The position numbers and the translations under genes are program-made. DNA of 64,000 nt from Palsa-1447 sp964414785 (GTDB lineage: Bacteria > Verrucomicrobiota > Verrucomicrobiia > Opitutales > Opitutaceae), in NCBI GenBank assembly GCA_964414785.1, contig CAYPXZ010000004.1:62001-126000 (forward strand), in the 5' to 3' direction. Positions within the stretch are counted from its first letter, which is position 1. Each line of letters opens with the position of its first letter. Shown here piece after piece: positions 17,068 to 25,512 of this stretch. Below the pieces are notes generated by a model. It did no database searches and was not told the origin of the DNA. It saw nothing but the letters and a program-made list of their open reading frames with translations.

Positions 17068-20000
17068 TCAGGCGGCCGGGCGCCGGCGGCGGTAGAGCAC
17101 GATGCCCGCGAGCGAGAGCCCGACGAAGAGGGCGCCGTAGGTCGCCGGCTCGGGGGCCGGGGTGATCTCATTGCCCGGTCCCGGGCCCGTCGTGTAGGTG
17201 TTCCAGTGGGACTGGTTCCCCGTGTAGCCGCTGAACACGACCTGGTTCATCGGAGCCGTCCCCTGGGTGCCCGGGCTCGTGTTGCTGTAGAAGTAGTCGA
17301 CCATGTTCGCCCAGTTGTTGACGGACAGCTGGGAGGCCCCGGTCAGGCTCACGCCGTTGACGTTGAGGATGGAGGCCGAGGCGGCGCCGAAGTCGACGAC
17401 CGAGCTCGAGGTGACGCTCAGGTTGCCGAAGGTGTCCGTGGTCCCGTTGAGCTTCAAGGTGCCGCCCGCCAGCACGATGTTAAGCCCCGCGTCGCTGAAG
17501 TTGGCGCCGAGGGTCAGCGTCGCGCCCGCGCCGATCGTCAGGGTGCCCGTCCCCGAGAGAGCGCCGCTCAGCAGGCTCGTGCCGGAGGACAGCGTGATCG
17601 CGCCGGCCGTGCCGAACGAGAGCGTCCCGGCGTCGGAAAGGCTTCCGACTACCTGGCTCGTGCTGTTGAGGTCCATGATGGCGCTGGTGTTGACCGTGAT
17701 CGCCGTCGTGTTCTTGAAGGCGTTCGCGACGGTCGTCTGGAGCGTGCCGCCGCTGACCGTGACCGACCCCGAGAACGACGGGTTGGCGACGCCGATGGCG
17801 AGGGTCCCCGCGCCGTCCTTGGTGAGGGCGCTGGCCGCGGTCCCCGTCATGGCGCCCGTGATCGTCGTGTTGCCGTTGCCGCCGACGTTGAGGGTGTTGG
17901 CCCCGAGCCCGATGGCTCCCGAGAGCGTGATGTTGCCGGCGTCGGCCTGAACCCGGGTCGTGCCGGTGACCGTGAGGGGGCCGCTCACCGTGTTGTTGCC
18001 GGAGAGGTTCTCGAAGGCGCCCGCGAACGACGTGCCCGTGCTATTGGTGGTGAATGCGTTGGCGAGGGTGATGTTGTTCTGGATCTGGATGTTGCCGCCC
18101 GCGTTGACCGTGACGGCCCCCGTCCCGAAGCCGGAGGCGTTCGTGACATTGACGATGCTGCTCGTCGTCGTGCCGCCGGAGTAGGTGTTCGTGCCGCCAA
18201 GGACCGTCGTGCCCGTGTTGCTCGTGACAAGCTTGCCGGTGCCCGAGATGACGCCGTTGAGCACGTCGGTCCCGGACTGGTTGAGCGTCAGGGTCGAGCC
18301 GGCGCCCGAGGTGCCGAGGGCGAGCGTCGAGCCCGAGGAAGAGTTGACGCTGCCCGTAAGGGTCTGGGCGGTGCCGTTGGCGAGGGTGAAGGTGCCGGAA
18401 TTGAGGCTGACCGTGGAGCCGCTCGCGATCTGGTTGCTCGTCGTCTCGTTGACCGCTCCGCCGTTCTGGGTGAGGGCCCCCTGGACGGTGGTCGAGCCAC
18501 CCGAGAGGTTGAGCGTGCCGCTCGTCACGGTGGTCGTCCCCGTGTAGGTGTTGGCGCCCGAGAGCGTGACGGCGCCCGTCCCGGTCGTGGCGACATTGAG
18601 GGCGCCCGTGCCGGTCGTGATCGCCGAAGAGATCGTCGTGTTGCCGGCGCCCTTGACCGTGAGGTCGCCGGTTCCGGTCAAGCCGCCTGCGACCGCGAGG
18701 GTCCCGCTGTCGGAGCTGATCGTGCTGCTGCTGCCAAGGGTGACGGCCCCGTTGAGGGTCGCCGTAGTCGCGGCGCCGGGATTTGAGTCGATTGCCCCGT
18801 TCACGGCCCCGGAGCCGTTGATCGTGAGGGCGTTCGCAAGGGTGAGGTTAGAGTTGATCTGGAGGGTGGCGCCGTTGTTGACCGTCGCGGCCCCGGTCCC
18901 CAGGGCGGCGTTGCTCGTGGAGACGCCGACGACGCCGGCGTTGATCTGCGTGCCGCCCGAGTAGGTGTTGGCCCCCGAGAGGTTGAGGGTGCCCGCGCTC
19001 AGCTTCTGCAGGGAGAAGGCGCCCGTAACGACGGACTTGATGTTCAGCGCGCCCGTCCCGCTCACGTCGACGACCGAGTTGGCACCGAGGGCCAGGGTCG
19101 TCGTGTTGATGGTCTGGGCGTTCGCGGACTGCTGGATGATGCTCGGGACGATCCCGCCGAGCGTGTAGGTGAAAGCCCCGCCCAGGGTGAAGGCGCTGGC
19201 CCCCGAGTCGAACTTGACCGAGTTGACCGTCTCGTTGGCGGTCAGCGTGGGGTTGAGGCGTGTGCTCCCGGTGAAGTCCACCTTGACCGCGTTGCCGCTG
19301 CCCGGCCAAGCGCCGAGGACCCAGTTCTGGTTCGTGTTGTAGTTGCTGTTCACCCCGGAAGTTCCGTTCCAGGTCGTGAAGGTCGTGTTCGGGGTGATCC
19401 TGTAGGAGGTTACCCCGTCATTCGAGGTCGTGCCGCCGGCCTCGACCGTGCCCGATCCCGAACCCGAGAAGTAGATGTCGTTGAGGAGGGCGGCCCCGAG
19501 GGCGGCGGTCGTCGTCGCGAGCGCCTGGGTGTTCGGCCCCACCGTGATGCCTGTGTAGTTGTTGATCGTGAGGACGTTCCCGCCGGCGTCCGTCAGCCCG
19601 CCGAAGACGAAGGCATTCGTGCCGCCGGCGCCGAAGTCGAGCGTCGAGTTCCCGTTGATGGTCAGGTTCCCGATGGCCTGGGAGTTGTTGTTGAGCGCCA
19701 GGGTCGTTCCCGCGGCCATGGTCAGGGTCGAGCTCTGGGCGAGGGTGTTGCTCGTCCCGAGCGAGAGGGTGCCGCCCGAGAGCGTCGTCGCACCGGTGTA
19801 GCTGTTTCCGCCGTTAAGGGCGCCCGTCCCGTTGGAAAGGACGAGCGTTCCGTTGCCGGTCTTCGTGAGGTTGTCGCCCGTGCTCCCGCCGCCGTTCGCA
19901 ATCTTGCCCGAGATGGTGGAGGTCCCGCTCGCGGTGTTGACGGTCAGGGTCTGCGCCGTGGGGGTGTTCGAGAGGTTGACGGCGCCCGACTGCGTGGCGT

Positions 20001-21636
20001 TCGTCATATTGAGGGTGTAGCTGCCGCCGGTCTGCGTGAGCGCGCCCGAGGTCGTGATCCCCGACAGGCCCGCGCTGCCCGTGAGGGCGACGGCGTTCGA
20101 GATCGTGCTCGAGTTGGTCGAGCCCAGGGTGCCGCCCGAGAGGGTCACCCCGCCCGCCGTCGCGCCGAGCGCGGTGCTCGAGTTGGCGTTGAGGGTGCCG
20201 GCGCTGATGGTCGTCCCGCCGGAATAGGTGTTGGTGCCCGAGAGGGTCGTGGTGCCGGTCCCTGTCTGCGCGATCGACCCGGTCCCGGAGATGTTGCCCG
20301 ACGCGTTGACGGTGCCCGTGCCGTTGATCGTCGCGGCGTTGCTGCCGAGGTTCACGGCGCCGCCGAGCGCGAGCGTCCCCGCGCTGTTGTTCTGGATCTG
20401 GACGGCGTTGTCCAGCGAGAGGGCGGAATTGATGGTCTGGTTGGCCGAGCCGTGCGTCTGGGTGACGAAGATGCCGGTCGGGCCGATGGCCGAGGAACCG
20501 TTGAACTCGATGCTCCCACCGTTGAGCGTGTAGGTGAACGGGGCATCGATCTGGAGGTTCCTGACGACCTGGTTGCCCGTGACGGCGATCGTCTGGGCCG
20601 TGCTGACGTGGCTGTTGTCGAAAAGGATGTCTCCGCCGACGGCCGGGTTGGAAGCCGGGGTGTTGTTCCAGTTGGTGTCGCTGTTGGTCGTGCCCTGCGC
20701 GCCCCAGATGCTGGTGCCGGCACCGTTCGTCCAGAGGTTGGACACGACGCTCGTCAGTGAGACGTCGTTGACCTGGTGGACGTCGGTGTTGCCGCCGGTG
20801 CTTCCCGTGAAGCCCATGACCAGGTTGTTCGGCCTCGCGTAGCCGGACAGGTCGATCGAATAGAGGAGGCTGTAGGGGCCGGACCCGCCCGTCTGCAGGT
20901 ACACGGACATCTGGTTCGTCGCCGTGATGATGATCTCGAGCGACCGCTGGTTCGCCCCGGTCGGCCGGGTCGTCGATCCCGGGAAGGCCAACGCGGCTCC
21001 GGAGCCGTTCGTGCCGCCCAGGTAGTTGTATCCCGTCAGCCCCGAGCCCGGGCCCCTGACGGCGATGGCGTTGGGCGTGGAGCCCGTCCCGCCGATGCGG
21101 CCCTCGGTCGGGTTGGAGTAGTTGCCGAACTCGTCGATGCCGACGCCGATGTACCCGCCGTTCATCCCGTTGATGTCCGCGCCGCCGCCGCCCGCCGCCG
21201 TCTTCTGCGCGTAGCCGAGGCTTCCGCCGTAGGCTCCCACCCCGAAGGTCTGGCTCGCGTCCGCGAGGAAGAAGGTGATGCCGTCCGCGCCGGATCCGTT
21301 GAACGAGGCGAAGTTGAAGGTCGCCGTGATGGTCGCGTTCGCGCTGGCGAACGCCGTCGTGTTCACGGCGTACGTGGCCTCGTTGCCCGCGCTGCTCGTG
21401 AGCTGGAGCCAGCCGGAGCCGGCGGAGTCCCCGAGGCCGTTGGCTGTGAGCTGGGGCGTGTACCCCGAGCCGCCGACCTGCCAGCCCGCGTCGAGCGTCG
21501 TGCCGGTGAAGCTACCCGTCAGCGTCGTCGTCTGCGCCCTGGCCGCCGGCAGGAACAAAAGCGCCGCCGCAACCGCCAGGATGGCGATCGTCTTAATGGG
21601 GGTCTTCCCCGAGGTTTCTGCGCGGCTGCGGTTCAC
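17068..21636 (-). CDS. Large PEP-CTERM protein with lectin-like head and autotransporter-associated beta-strand repeats
   Basis: A 1522-residue surface protein with a GTG start. Signal peptide IAILAVAAALLFLPAARAQ ends near residue 35. Residues 36-300 form a legume-lectin-like sandwich (ITFFLADASQTFGVG, GVGIDEFGNYS, LVMGFTGSTGG). From about 310 to 1390 come many autotransporter-associated beta-strand repeats of the form LSGANTYSGGTxIxAGTL, which build a right-handed beta-helix. The C-terminus has the PEP-CTERM sorting signal: PEPATYG, a hydrophobic stretch and RRRR. No autotransporter barrel follows, so export relies on the exosortase system, whose genes are not in this window. Composition is Gly/Ser/Thr/Asn rich. 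Likely an adhesin or matrix protein binding sugars (inference). Confidence 0.9.
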   Translation of the reverse strand: MNRSRAETSGKTPIKTIAILAVAAALLFLPAARAQTTTLTGSFTGTTLDAGWQVGGSGYTPQLTANGLGDSAGSGWLQLTSSAGNEATYAVNTTAFASANATITATFNFASFNGSGADGITFFLADASQTFGVGAYGGSLGYAQKTAAGGGGADINGMNGGYIGVGIDEFGNYSNPTEGRIGGTGSTPNAIAVRGPGSGLTGYNYLGGTNGSGAALAFPGSTTRPTGANQRSLEIIITATNQMSVYLQTGGSGPYSLLYSIDLSGYARPNNLVMGFTGSTGGNTDVHQVNDVSLTSVVSNLWTNGAGTSIWGAQGTTNSDTNWNNTPASNPAVGGDILFDNSHVSTAQTIAVTGNQVVRNLQIDAPFTYTLNGGSIEFNGSSAIGPTGIFVTQTHGSANQTINSALSLDNAVQIQNNSAGTLALGGAVNLGSNAATINGTGTVNASGNISGTGSIAQTGTGTTTLSGTNTYSGGTTISAGTLNANSSTALGATAGGVTLSGGTLGSTNSSTISNAVALTGSAGLSGITTSGALTQTGGSYTLNMTNATQSGAVNLSNTPTAQTLTVNTASGTSTISGKIANGGGSTGDNLTKTGNGTLVLSNGTGALNGGNSYTGATTLSGGTLSLGTSNTLAQSSTLTMAAGTTLALNNNSQAIGNLTINGNSTLDFGAGGTNAFVFGGLTDAGGNVLTINNYTGITVGPNTQALATTTAALGAALLNDIYFSGSGSGTVEAGGTTSNDGVTSYRITPNTTFTTWNGTSGVNSNYNTNQNWVLGAWPGSGNAVKVDFTGSTRLNPTLTANETVNSVKFDSGASAFTLGGAFTYTLGGIVPSIIQQSANAQTINTTTLALGANSVVDVSGTGALNIKSVVTGAFSLQKLSAGTLNLSGANTYSGGTQINAGVVGVSTSNAALGTGAATVNNGATLQINSNLTLANALTINGSGAVNGAIDSNPGAATTATLNGAVTLGSSSTISSDSGTLAVAGGLTGTGDLTVKGAGNTTISSAITTGTGALNVATTGTGAVTLSGANTYTGTTTVTSGTLNLSGGSTTVQGALTQNGGAVNETTSNQIASGSTVSLNSGTFTLANGTAQTLTGSVNSSSGSTLALGTSGAGSTLTLNQSGTDVLNGVISGTGKLVTSNTGTTVLGGTNTYSGGTTTSSIVNVTNASGFGTGAVTVNAGGNIQIQNNITLANAFTTNSTGTSFAGAFENLSGNNTVSGPLTVTGTTRVQADAGNITLSGAIGLGANTLNVGGNGNTTITGAMTGTAASALTKDGAGTLAIGVANPSFSGSVTVSGGTLQTTVANAFKNTTAITVNTSAIMDLNSTSQVVGSLSDAGTLSFGTAGAITLSSGTSLLSGALSGTGTLTIGAGATLTLGANFSDAGLNIVLAGGTLKLNGTTDTFGNLSVTSSSVVDFGAASASILNVNGVSLTGASQLSVNNWANMVDYFYSNTSPGTQGTAPMNQVVFSGYTGNQSHWNTYTTGPGPGNEITPAPEPATYGALFVGLSLAGIVLYRRRRPAA

Positions 21637-21756
21637 TGCGAAGGTAACTATCGTCTAAGTACCTCATCGGCACAAGGTAAAGGGCTCGATGTACGTAGTT
21701 CCCAACACCTTGTCATTGAGTCTGTTAACACAACTGGAGACCCGGGGCCCACAAAC

Positions 21757-21772
21757 GGCCCCCAAAGGGGCC
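21757..21772 (-). terminator. Weak GC hairpin downstream of mscS
   Basis: GGCCCC and GGGGCC arms separated by four bases, 56 bases beyond the mscS stop on the minus strand, followed on that strand by GTTTGTG rather than a true U-run. It could end the mscS transcript ahead of the next gene. The rest of the 190-base gap has several more GGGCCC-type palindromes and no gene. Confidence 0.3.
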
Positions 21773-21827
21773 CAAACGGGTGCCACCGGGCCCGAGGCCG
21801 CACGGGATCTCGCCCGCATTCCCAAGG

Positions 21828-22958
21828 CTAGGCGCCTGGCTTCGGGGAATCCGCCCGCACCGCGGGAAACGGATTGGCCAGCACGACGCCGCGCGCGCCG
21901 AGCGCCTTGAGGATGCCGAGGTTTATCCGCTCGCGGATCGCCATGTGCGAGTCCCAGTCCGGGTCCGCCGTGAAATAGAGGACCTGCGCGCGGATCGACG
22001 TGTCGCCGAAATCCGCGAGGCTCACGACGATCTGCCCCTGGTGGACGCCCGGGTCGCCCCTCAGGAGCGCGCGGATGTCGGTGAGCGCGAGCTCGATCGA
22101 CTCCGGGGTGTTGTCGTAGTCGATCCCGAGGGTCGCGTCCACGCGCCGCTGGGGCATCCGCGTCAGGTTCGTGATCACCTCGCTGGCGACGGTCTTGTTG
22201 GGGATGACGACCTGGGTGCGCTGGGCGGTCCTCAGCCTCGTCGAGCGCAACCCTATCTCCTCCACCGTCCCCTCGTACCCCAGGATTCGGATGTATTCCC
22301 CGACGTAGAAGGGCTGGTCCATCACGACCACGAAGGAGCCGAACATGTTCGCGATCGTGTCCTGGGCGGCGAGGGCGAAGGCGAGGCCGCCGATCCCGAG
22401 GCCGGTGAGGAAGGTCTTCACCTCGAACCCCAGGCTCTCGAAGACGACCAGGATGCTGAACACGACGAAGAACGAGACGACCGTCTTCTTGATCAGCGGG
22501 ATGAACGCGGCGATCTGCAGCTTGCGCGCCCGCGCGCCCGCCGCGAAATGGTCGATCACGGCGCCGCCCGCGCACGCGACGCCCCAGAGCACGACGGACG
22601 TGATGGCCCCCTGCTCCCCAAGGCGCACGAGCCGCGGGACCTCCTCCCAAAGCGGCACGACCGAGAGGGCTGCAACGAACCCGATCAGGATCACGAGCGT
22701 CGCGGCGGGCGGCTCCAGCGCGGGCAGCATCAGCTGGTTGTTCGCCTTCGCCATGAGCTTCTTCAGCCGCGAGAATACGATCCCGACCACGAACCTCCCC
22801 AGGAGGATCGCGATCAGGATCATCAGCAGCGCCGCCGTCCATCGCGCGGTCGAGTCGTCCATGGCCTCCGGGAAGAACCTGGCCTGGAGCCATCCGACCA
22901 GGCGCAGGAGCGGCCCCGGAGTGACGGGGGGCACTTGCACGGGGATGATTTCGGCCAT
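21828..22958 (-). CDS. MscS family mechanosensitive ion channel
   Basis: A 376-residue inner-membrane protein with about five N-terminal helices. The pore-lining TM3 with its Gly/Ala face is at about 180-205 (FLTGLGIGGLAFALAAQDTI), followed by the beta domain IANMFGSFVVVMDQPFYVGE and GTVEEIGLRSTRLRT, then the VIPNKTVASEVITNLTR cytoplasmic segment. These are the core MscS landmarks. It would open on membrane tension to release solutes in osmotic downshock. The extra N-terminal helices make it one of the mid-size variants. It is divergent from the TerC gene, with 69 bases between. Confidence 0.9.
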   Translation of the reverse strand: MAEIIPVQVPPVTPGPLLRLVGWLQARFFPEAMDDSTARWTAALLMILIAILLGRFVVGIVFSRLKKLMAKANNQLMLPALEPPAATLVILIGFVAALSVVPLWEEVPRLVRLGEQGAITSVVLWGVACAGGAVIDHFAAGARARKLQIAAFIPLIKKTVVSFFVVFSILVVFESLGFEVKTFLTGLGIGGLAFALAAQDTIANMFGSFVVVMDQPFYVGEYIRILGYEGTVEEIGLRSTRLRTAQRTQVVIPNKTVASEVITNLTRMPQRRVDATLGIDYDNTPESIELALTDIRALLRGDPGVHQGQIVVSLADFGDTSIRAQVLYFTADPDWDSHMAIRERINLGILKALGARGVVLANPFPAVRADSPKPGA

Positions 22959-23027
22959 GGGAGGACATTGCCAAATCCGCCCGGGGCCGCAACGTCAAGC
23001 TGGACCCGGGGAACCCCCGGGGAACCC

Positions 23028-23834
23028 ATGCCCGCCACCGACCAGACCGGATCCGGACCCCAAGAGGCGCCCCGCCGGGCGAGGGACGCCCTGATTGCGC
23101 TCGCCTGCGTCCTCCTGGGCCTCGGTTTCGGCGTCCTTGTCTGGATGCGCCGGGGCCCGGAGCCCGCGCAGCAGTACCTCGCGGGCTACCTGATCGAGCT
23201 GAGCCTGAGCGCGGACAACGTGTTCGTGTTCGCCCTCGTGTTCGCGCAGTTCGGGGTCGACCGTGCCCGCCAGCGCCCCCTTCTCTTCTGGGGCATTGCC
23301 GGGGCCATCGTCATGAGGACGGCCTTCATCCTTGCGGGCATCGGCGCGATCGAGCGCTTCTCCTGGATAATCCCCCTATTCGGCGCGCTCGTCCTGGCCG
23401 CGGCCCTTCGCCTGGCGCTGGTCCGCAGGGGCGAGCACGTGATCGACACGTCGGGGCCGGTGTTCCGGTTCGTGCTGCGCCTGGCGCCCGCGGGCCTCGC
23501 CGCCCTGGTGGTGCTCGAGACCGCCGACCTGATCTTCGCCCTGGATTCGCTGCCGGCCGTGCTCGCGGTCACCCACGACCCGGCCATCGCCATCTCCTCG
23601 AACCTCTTCGCGATCCTAGGCCTGCGCTCGCTCTTCACCGTCGTGAGCGGCGCCATGCGCTCGATGCGCTTCCTGAACGCGGGGGTCGCCGCGGTCCTCG
23701 CCTTCGTTGGGGCGAAGATGCTCCTCGAGCGGTGGTATCCAATCCCCACCCTCGCCTCCCTGGCCGTGATCGCGTCGCTGCTCGCGATCGCCATCGGCGC
23801 GTCGCTTGCGGCCCCGGGGCGAAGCGGGCCGTAG
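23028..23834 (+). CDS. TerC family integral membrane protein
   Basis: A 268-residue protein with seven to eight helices. The TerC signatures are clear: ELSLSADNVFVFALVF (about 55-70) with conserved Asp-Asn, and ETADLIFALDSLPAVLAVT (about 165-183) with its acidic residues in the membrane. DPAIAISSNLFAILGLRSLF precedes the last helices. TerC proteins are linked to metal (Mn2+) export and tellurite resistance, and to metal loading of exported proteins. The frame is open well upstream, but that part is antisense to mscS, so ATG 23028 is the start. A stand-alone gene divergent from mscS. Confidence 0.9.
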   Translation: MPATDQTGSGPQEAPRRARDALIALACVLLGLGFGVLVWMRRGPEPAQQYLAGYLIELSLSADNVFVFALVFAQFGVDRARQRPLLFWGIAGAIVMRTAFILAGIGAIERFSWIIPLFGALVLAAALRLALVRRGEHVIDTSGPVFRFVLRLAPAGLAALVVLETADLIFALDSLPAVLAVTHDPAIAISSNLFAILGLRSLFTVVSGAMRSMRFLNAGVAAVLAFVGAKMLLERWYPIPTLASLAVIASLLAIAIGASLAAPGRSGP

Positions 23835-23849
23835 GCCCCCTTTGCGGGC

Positions 23850-23886
23850 AAAAAAAGGGCCGGAGTCCCGATCGGGAATCCGGCCC
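23850..23886 (-). terminator. Rho-independent terminator of the Hsp20 pair
   Basis: On the minus strand a long stem formed by 23857-23886 (outer arms GGGCCGGA/TCCGGCCC, inner arms TCCCG/CGGGA) is followed by seven U (A-run 23850-23856). It begins 23 bases after the stop of the second small heat-shock gene. Confidence 0.8.
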
Positions 23887-23908
23887 CTGGAATCTGCTTC
23901 GCCCTCGG

Positions 23909-24295
23909 TCAGCCGACGGCGATCTTGCGCGGCTTCGCCGACTCGGCCTTAGCGAGCTTCACGTGAAGCAGGCCGTCCTTGAGCTCCGCCTCGATCTTCG
24001 AGGGGTCGACGGTGGTGTCGTGCTCGAGCACGAGCTCGAACACGGCGTCCGAGGACTCGCGGTGCAGGACGACGGCGCCCTCGGGCAGCTTGGCCGCCCG
24101 TTTCCCCGTGATGCGGAGCTCGCCGTTCTCGGCCGTGATCTCAAGGCCCTCCTTGGCGACGCCGGGAAGGCTGACGGTCAGTCCGTAGGCGTTCTCGGAC
24201 TCGGTGACCTCGTAAGCGGGCCTGCGAACGGGGTTCGTCTCGGCCGATGACTCCGCACGGGCTATCGTTGGAATGAGTGAATTGAAGAATGACAT
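23909..24295 (-). CDS. Small heat-shock protein, Hsp20/alpha-crystallin family
   Basis: A 128-residue ATP-independent holdase chaperone. A short N-terminal arm (MSFFNSLIPTIARAESS) precedes the alpha-crystallin domain at about 28-120: LTVSLPGVAKEGLEITAENG, a mid-domain RESSDAVFELVLEHDTTVDP, and KDGLLHVKLAKA, the closing A-x-x-x-n-G-v-L-x-v motif. The C-terminal anchor is unusually short and ends in KIAVG, in place of a clear IxI tail. It has a good AAGGA ribosome site. It lies 29 bases after a second Hsp20 gene and ends at a strong terminator, so the pair is one operon. Confidence 0.9.
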   Translation of the reverse strand: MSFFNSLIPTIARAESSAETNPVRRPAYEVTESENAYGLTVSLPGVAKEGLEITAENGELRITGKRAAKLPEGAVVLHRESSDAVFELVLEHDTTVDPSKIEAELKDGLLHVKLAKAESAKPRKIAVG

Positions 24296-24324
24296 GGTTT
24301 TGTTTTCCTTGGGTTCGTGCGGGT

Positions 24325-24768
24325 TCAGTTGACCAAGACGTTGATCTTCTTCGGCTTGGATGCCTCCTTGCGGGGCAAGGTCACCGTGAGGATGCCGTTC
24401 TCGTAGACGGCCGTCACCTTCTCGGACTCCACCTCGTCGGGGATGGCGACGAGCCGGTTGAAGGAGGCGGTCGACTCGCTGTCGCCGGCCTTATCTTTGC
24501 GGGAGGCCTGGATGGACAGGGATCCCTCGATCATCTCGACGCTGATGGCGTCGCGGTTCACGCCGGGCAGCTCGGCCCGGACGTACGTGTTGTCCTTGTC
24601 CTCGTAGAGGTCGACGGGGAACTGCCCGCCGAGGACGGAGCCGGCAAAGCCGTTCGGAATGTTTCCGAACAGCCAGTCGAGCTCACTGTCAATGTCCAGT
24701 CCGCCCAGGCGCCCACCGAAGTGGGTGGCGGGAAGGGCACTGCGATTTGAGTATTTGATGAGACGCAT
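24325..24768 (-). CDS. Small heat-shock protein, Hsp20/alpha-crystallin family
   Basis: A 147-residue holdase, first gene of the two-gene Hsp20 operon. The N-terminal arm (about 1-50) includes ELDWLFGNIPNGFAG. The alpha-crystallin domain covers about 50-140: FPVDLYEDKDNTYVRAELPG, SLSIQASRKDK, ASFNRLVAIPDEV and YENGILTVTLPR. The tail KPKKINVLVN carries an I-N-V anchor. The ATG at 24768 is chosen over an upstream in-frame start because of its strong GGGGAGA ribosome site. The two proteins differ much in the N-terminal arm, as is common in tandem sHsp pairs with different substrates. No CIRCE or sigma-32 element was recognised upstream. Confidence 0.9.
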   Translation of the reverse strand: MRLIKYSNRSALPATHFGGRLGGLDIDSELDWLFGNIPNGFAGSVLGGQFPVDLYEDKDNTYVRAELPGVNRDAISVEMIEGSLSIQASRKDKAGDSESTASFNRLVAIPDEVESEKVTAVYENGILTVTLPRKEASKPKKINVLVN

Positions 24769-25316
24769 AGTGTCTCCCCTATTGCATGGGCGGTGCCGTC
24801 CCGGGCGTGAGCGCAATCGCCTCCGCCCTAATGGCTTATCTTCCGGCGGCCGGACCCCGCTGTGCAGAATCTTCACAGTCTGTGACACGGAGAGAGCTGA
24901 TTTAGCGCATGCGTCTGCTGCTTGGGTGACCACGCTAGGCAACGGGGGCATGCGCGCCGAACTGTCACCGGCCAAGCCTCGGAATAGTCATTCAAACATC
25001 GGGCCTTGGGACACCCTTGACGCTCCATTGTGGCAGATCGACCGGACCGTCGCCGCAAGAGCGAACGCAGGCCAAGCCGATCGCCACCACGCCAATCTGT
25101 TCCAAAACCCACCCCTTCTGGAACAGGTCAGACGATCCGATTTCCCATTACTCTCGCTCTCCTGGCCAGTCGCACACTTGATGCAGAATCGCCGTCGTTA
25201 GACGGCTGAGGATTTGGCCGCGTCGCTGCCTTTCCTACGGGCCTGCTGCTACTGGTTCTGAAAAGGTCGGGTAAGGCCCCATGGGCGCGTTCGCTGCGAT
25301 GGACTATCCTATAGCC
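24769..25316. other. Gene-free interval with palindromes at the start of the low-GC region
   Basis: 548 bases with no convincing gene. TCACAG-T-CTGTGA (24873-24885) is a perfect odd palindrome 105 bases upstream of the Hsp20 ATG and could be an operator for it. GCCGTC-GTTA-GACGGC (25191-25206) is a small hairpin upstream of the 39-residue peptide gene. Base composition drops here from the very high GC of the flank. A short frame with ATGs (24659-25201) overlaps the Hsp20 gene antisense and has no protein-like character. Confidence 0.5.
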
Positions 25317-25436
25317 ATGAGTCTACTCCTTATGCCTGTCGCCGCTATCGGCTATTCGATGATCTATCTCCTTTTCGGCGGAGGAATCGGTGGCGCCGTC
25401 GTGATCTATTTCATTGCGAAGATGTTCGGTAAATGA
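25317..25436 (+). CDS. 39-residue hydrophobic membrane peptide
   Basis: Too short for ordinary gene finding. ATG to TGA gives 39 residues starting MSLLLMPVAAIGYSMIYLLF, then a glycine hinge GGGIGG, AVVIYFIAKM and a lysine-bearing end FGK. This is either two short membrane helices joined by the glycine hinge or one long helix. There is no frameshift, no rare-codon run, and a compact layout before the FAD oxidoreductase gene (76 bases downstream by the chosen start). Small membrane peptides of this size are common in stress islands. No family was recognised, and no clear ribosome site is visible. Expression is unproven. Confidence 0.45.
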   Translation: MSLLLMPVAAIGYSMIYLLFGGGIGGAVVIYFIAKMFGK

Positions 25437-25512
25437 ACCGGCAAGCAGCGGATGCTGCGCGGAGTTGGCCTCTTCCCTTCAAGATGAATGGCGATTTGCA
25501 GCCTCGCGTTTC

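Noticed and set aside
17206..18786. 526-codon plus-strand open frame inside the PEP-CTERM gene
   Set aside because: Low-complexity Arg/Gly/Asp antisense of the beta-strand repeats.
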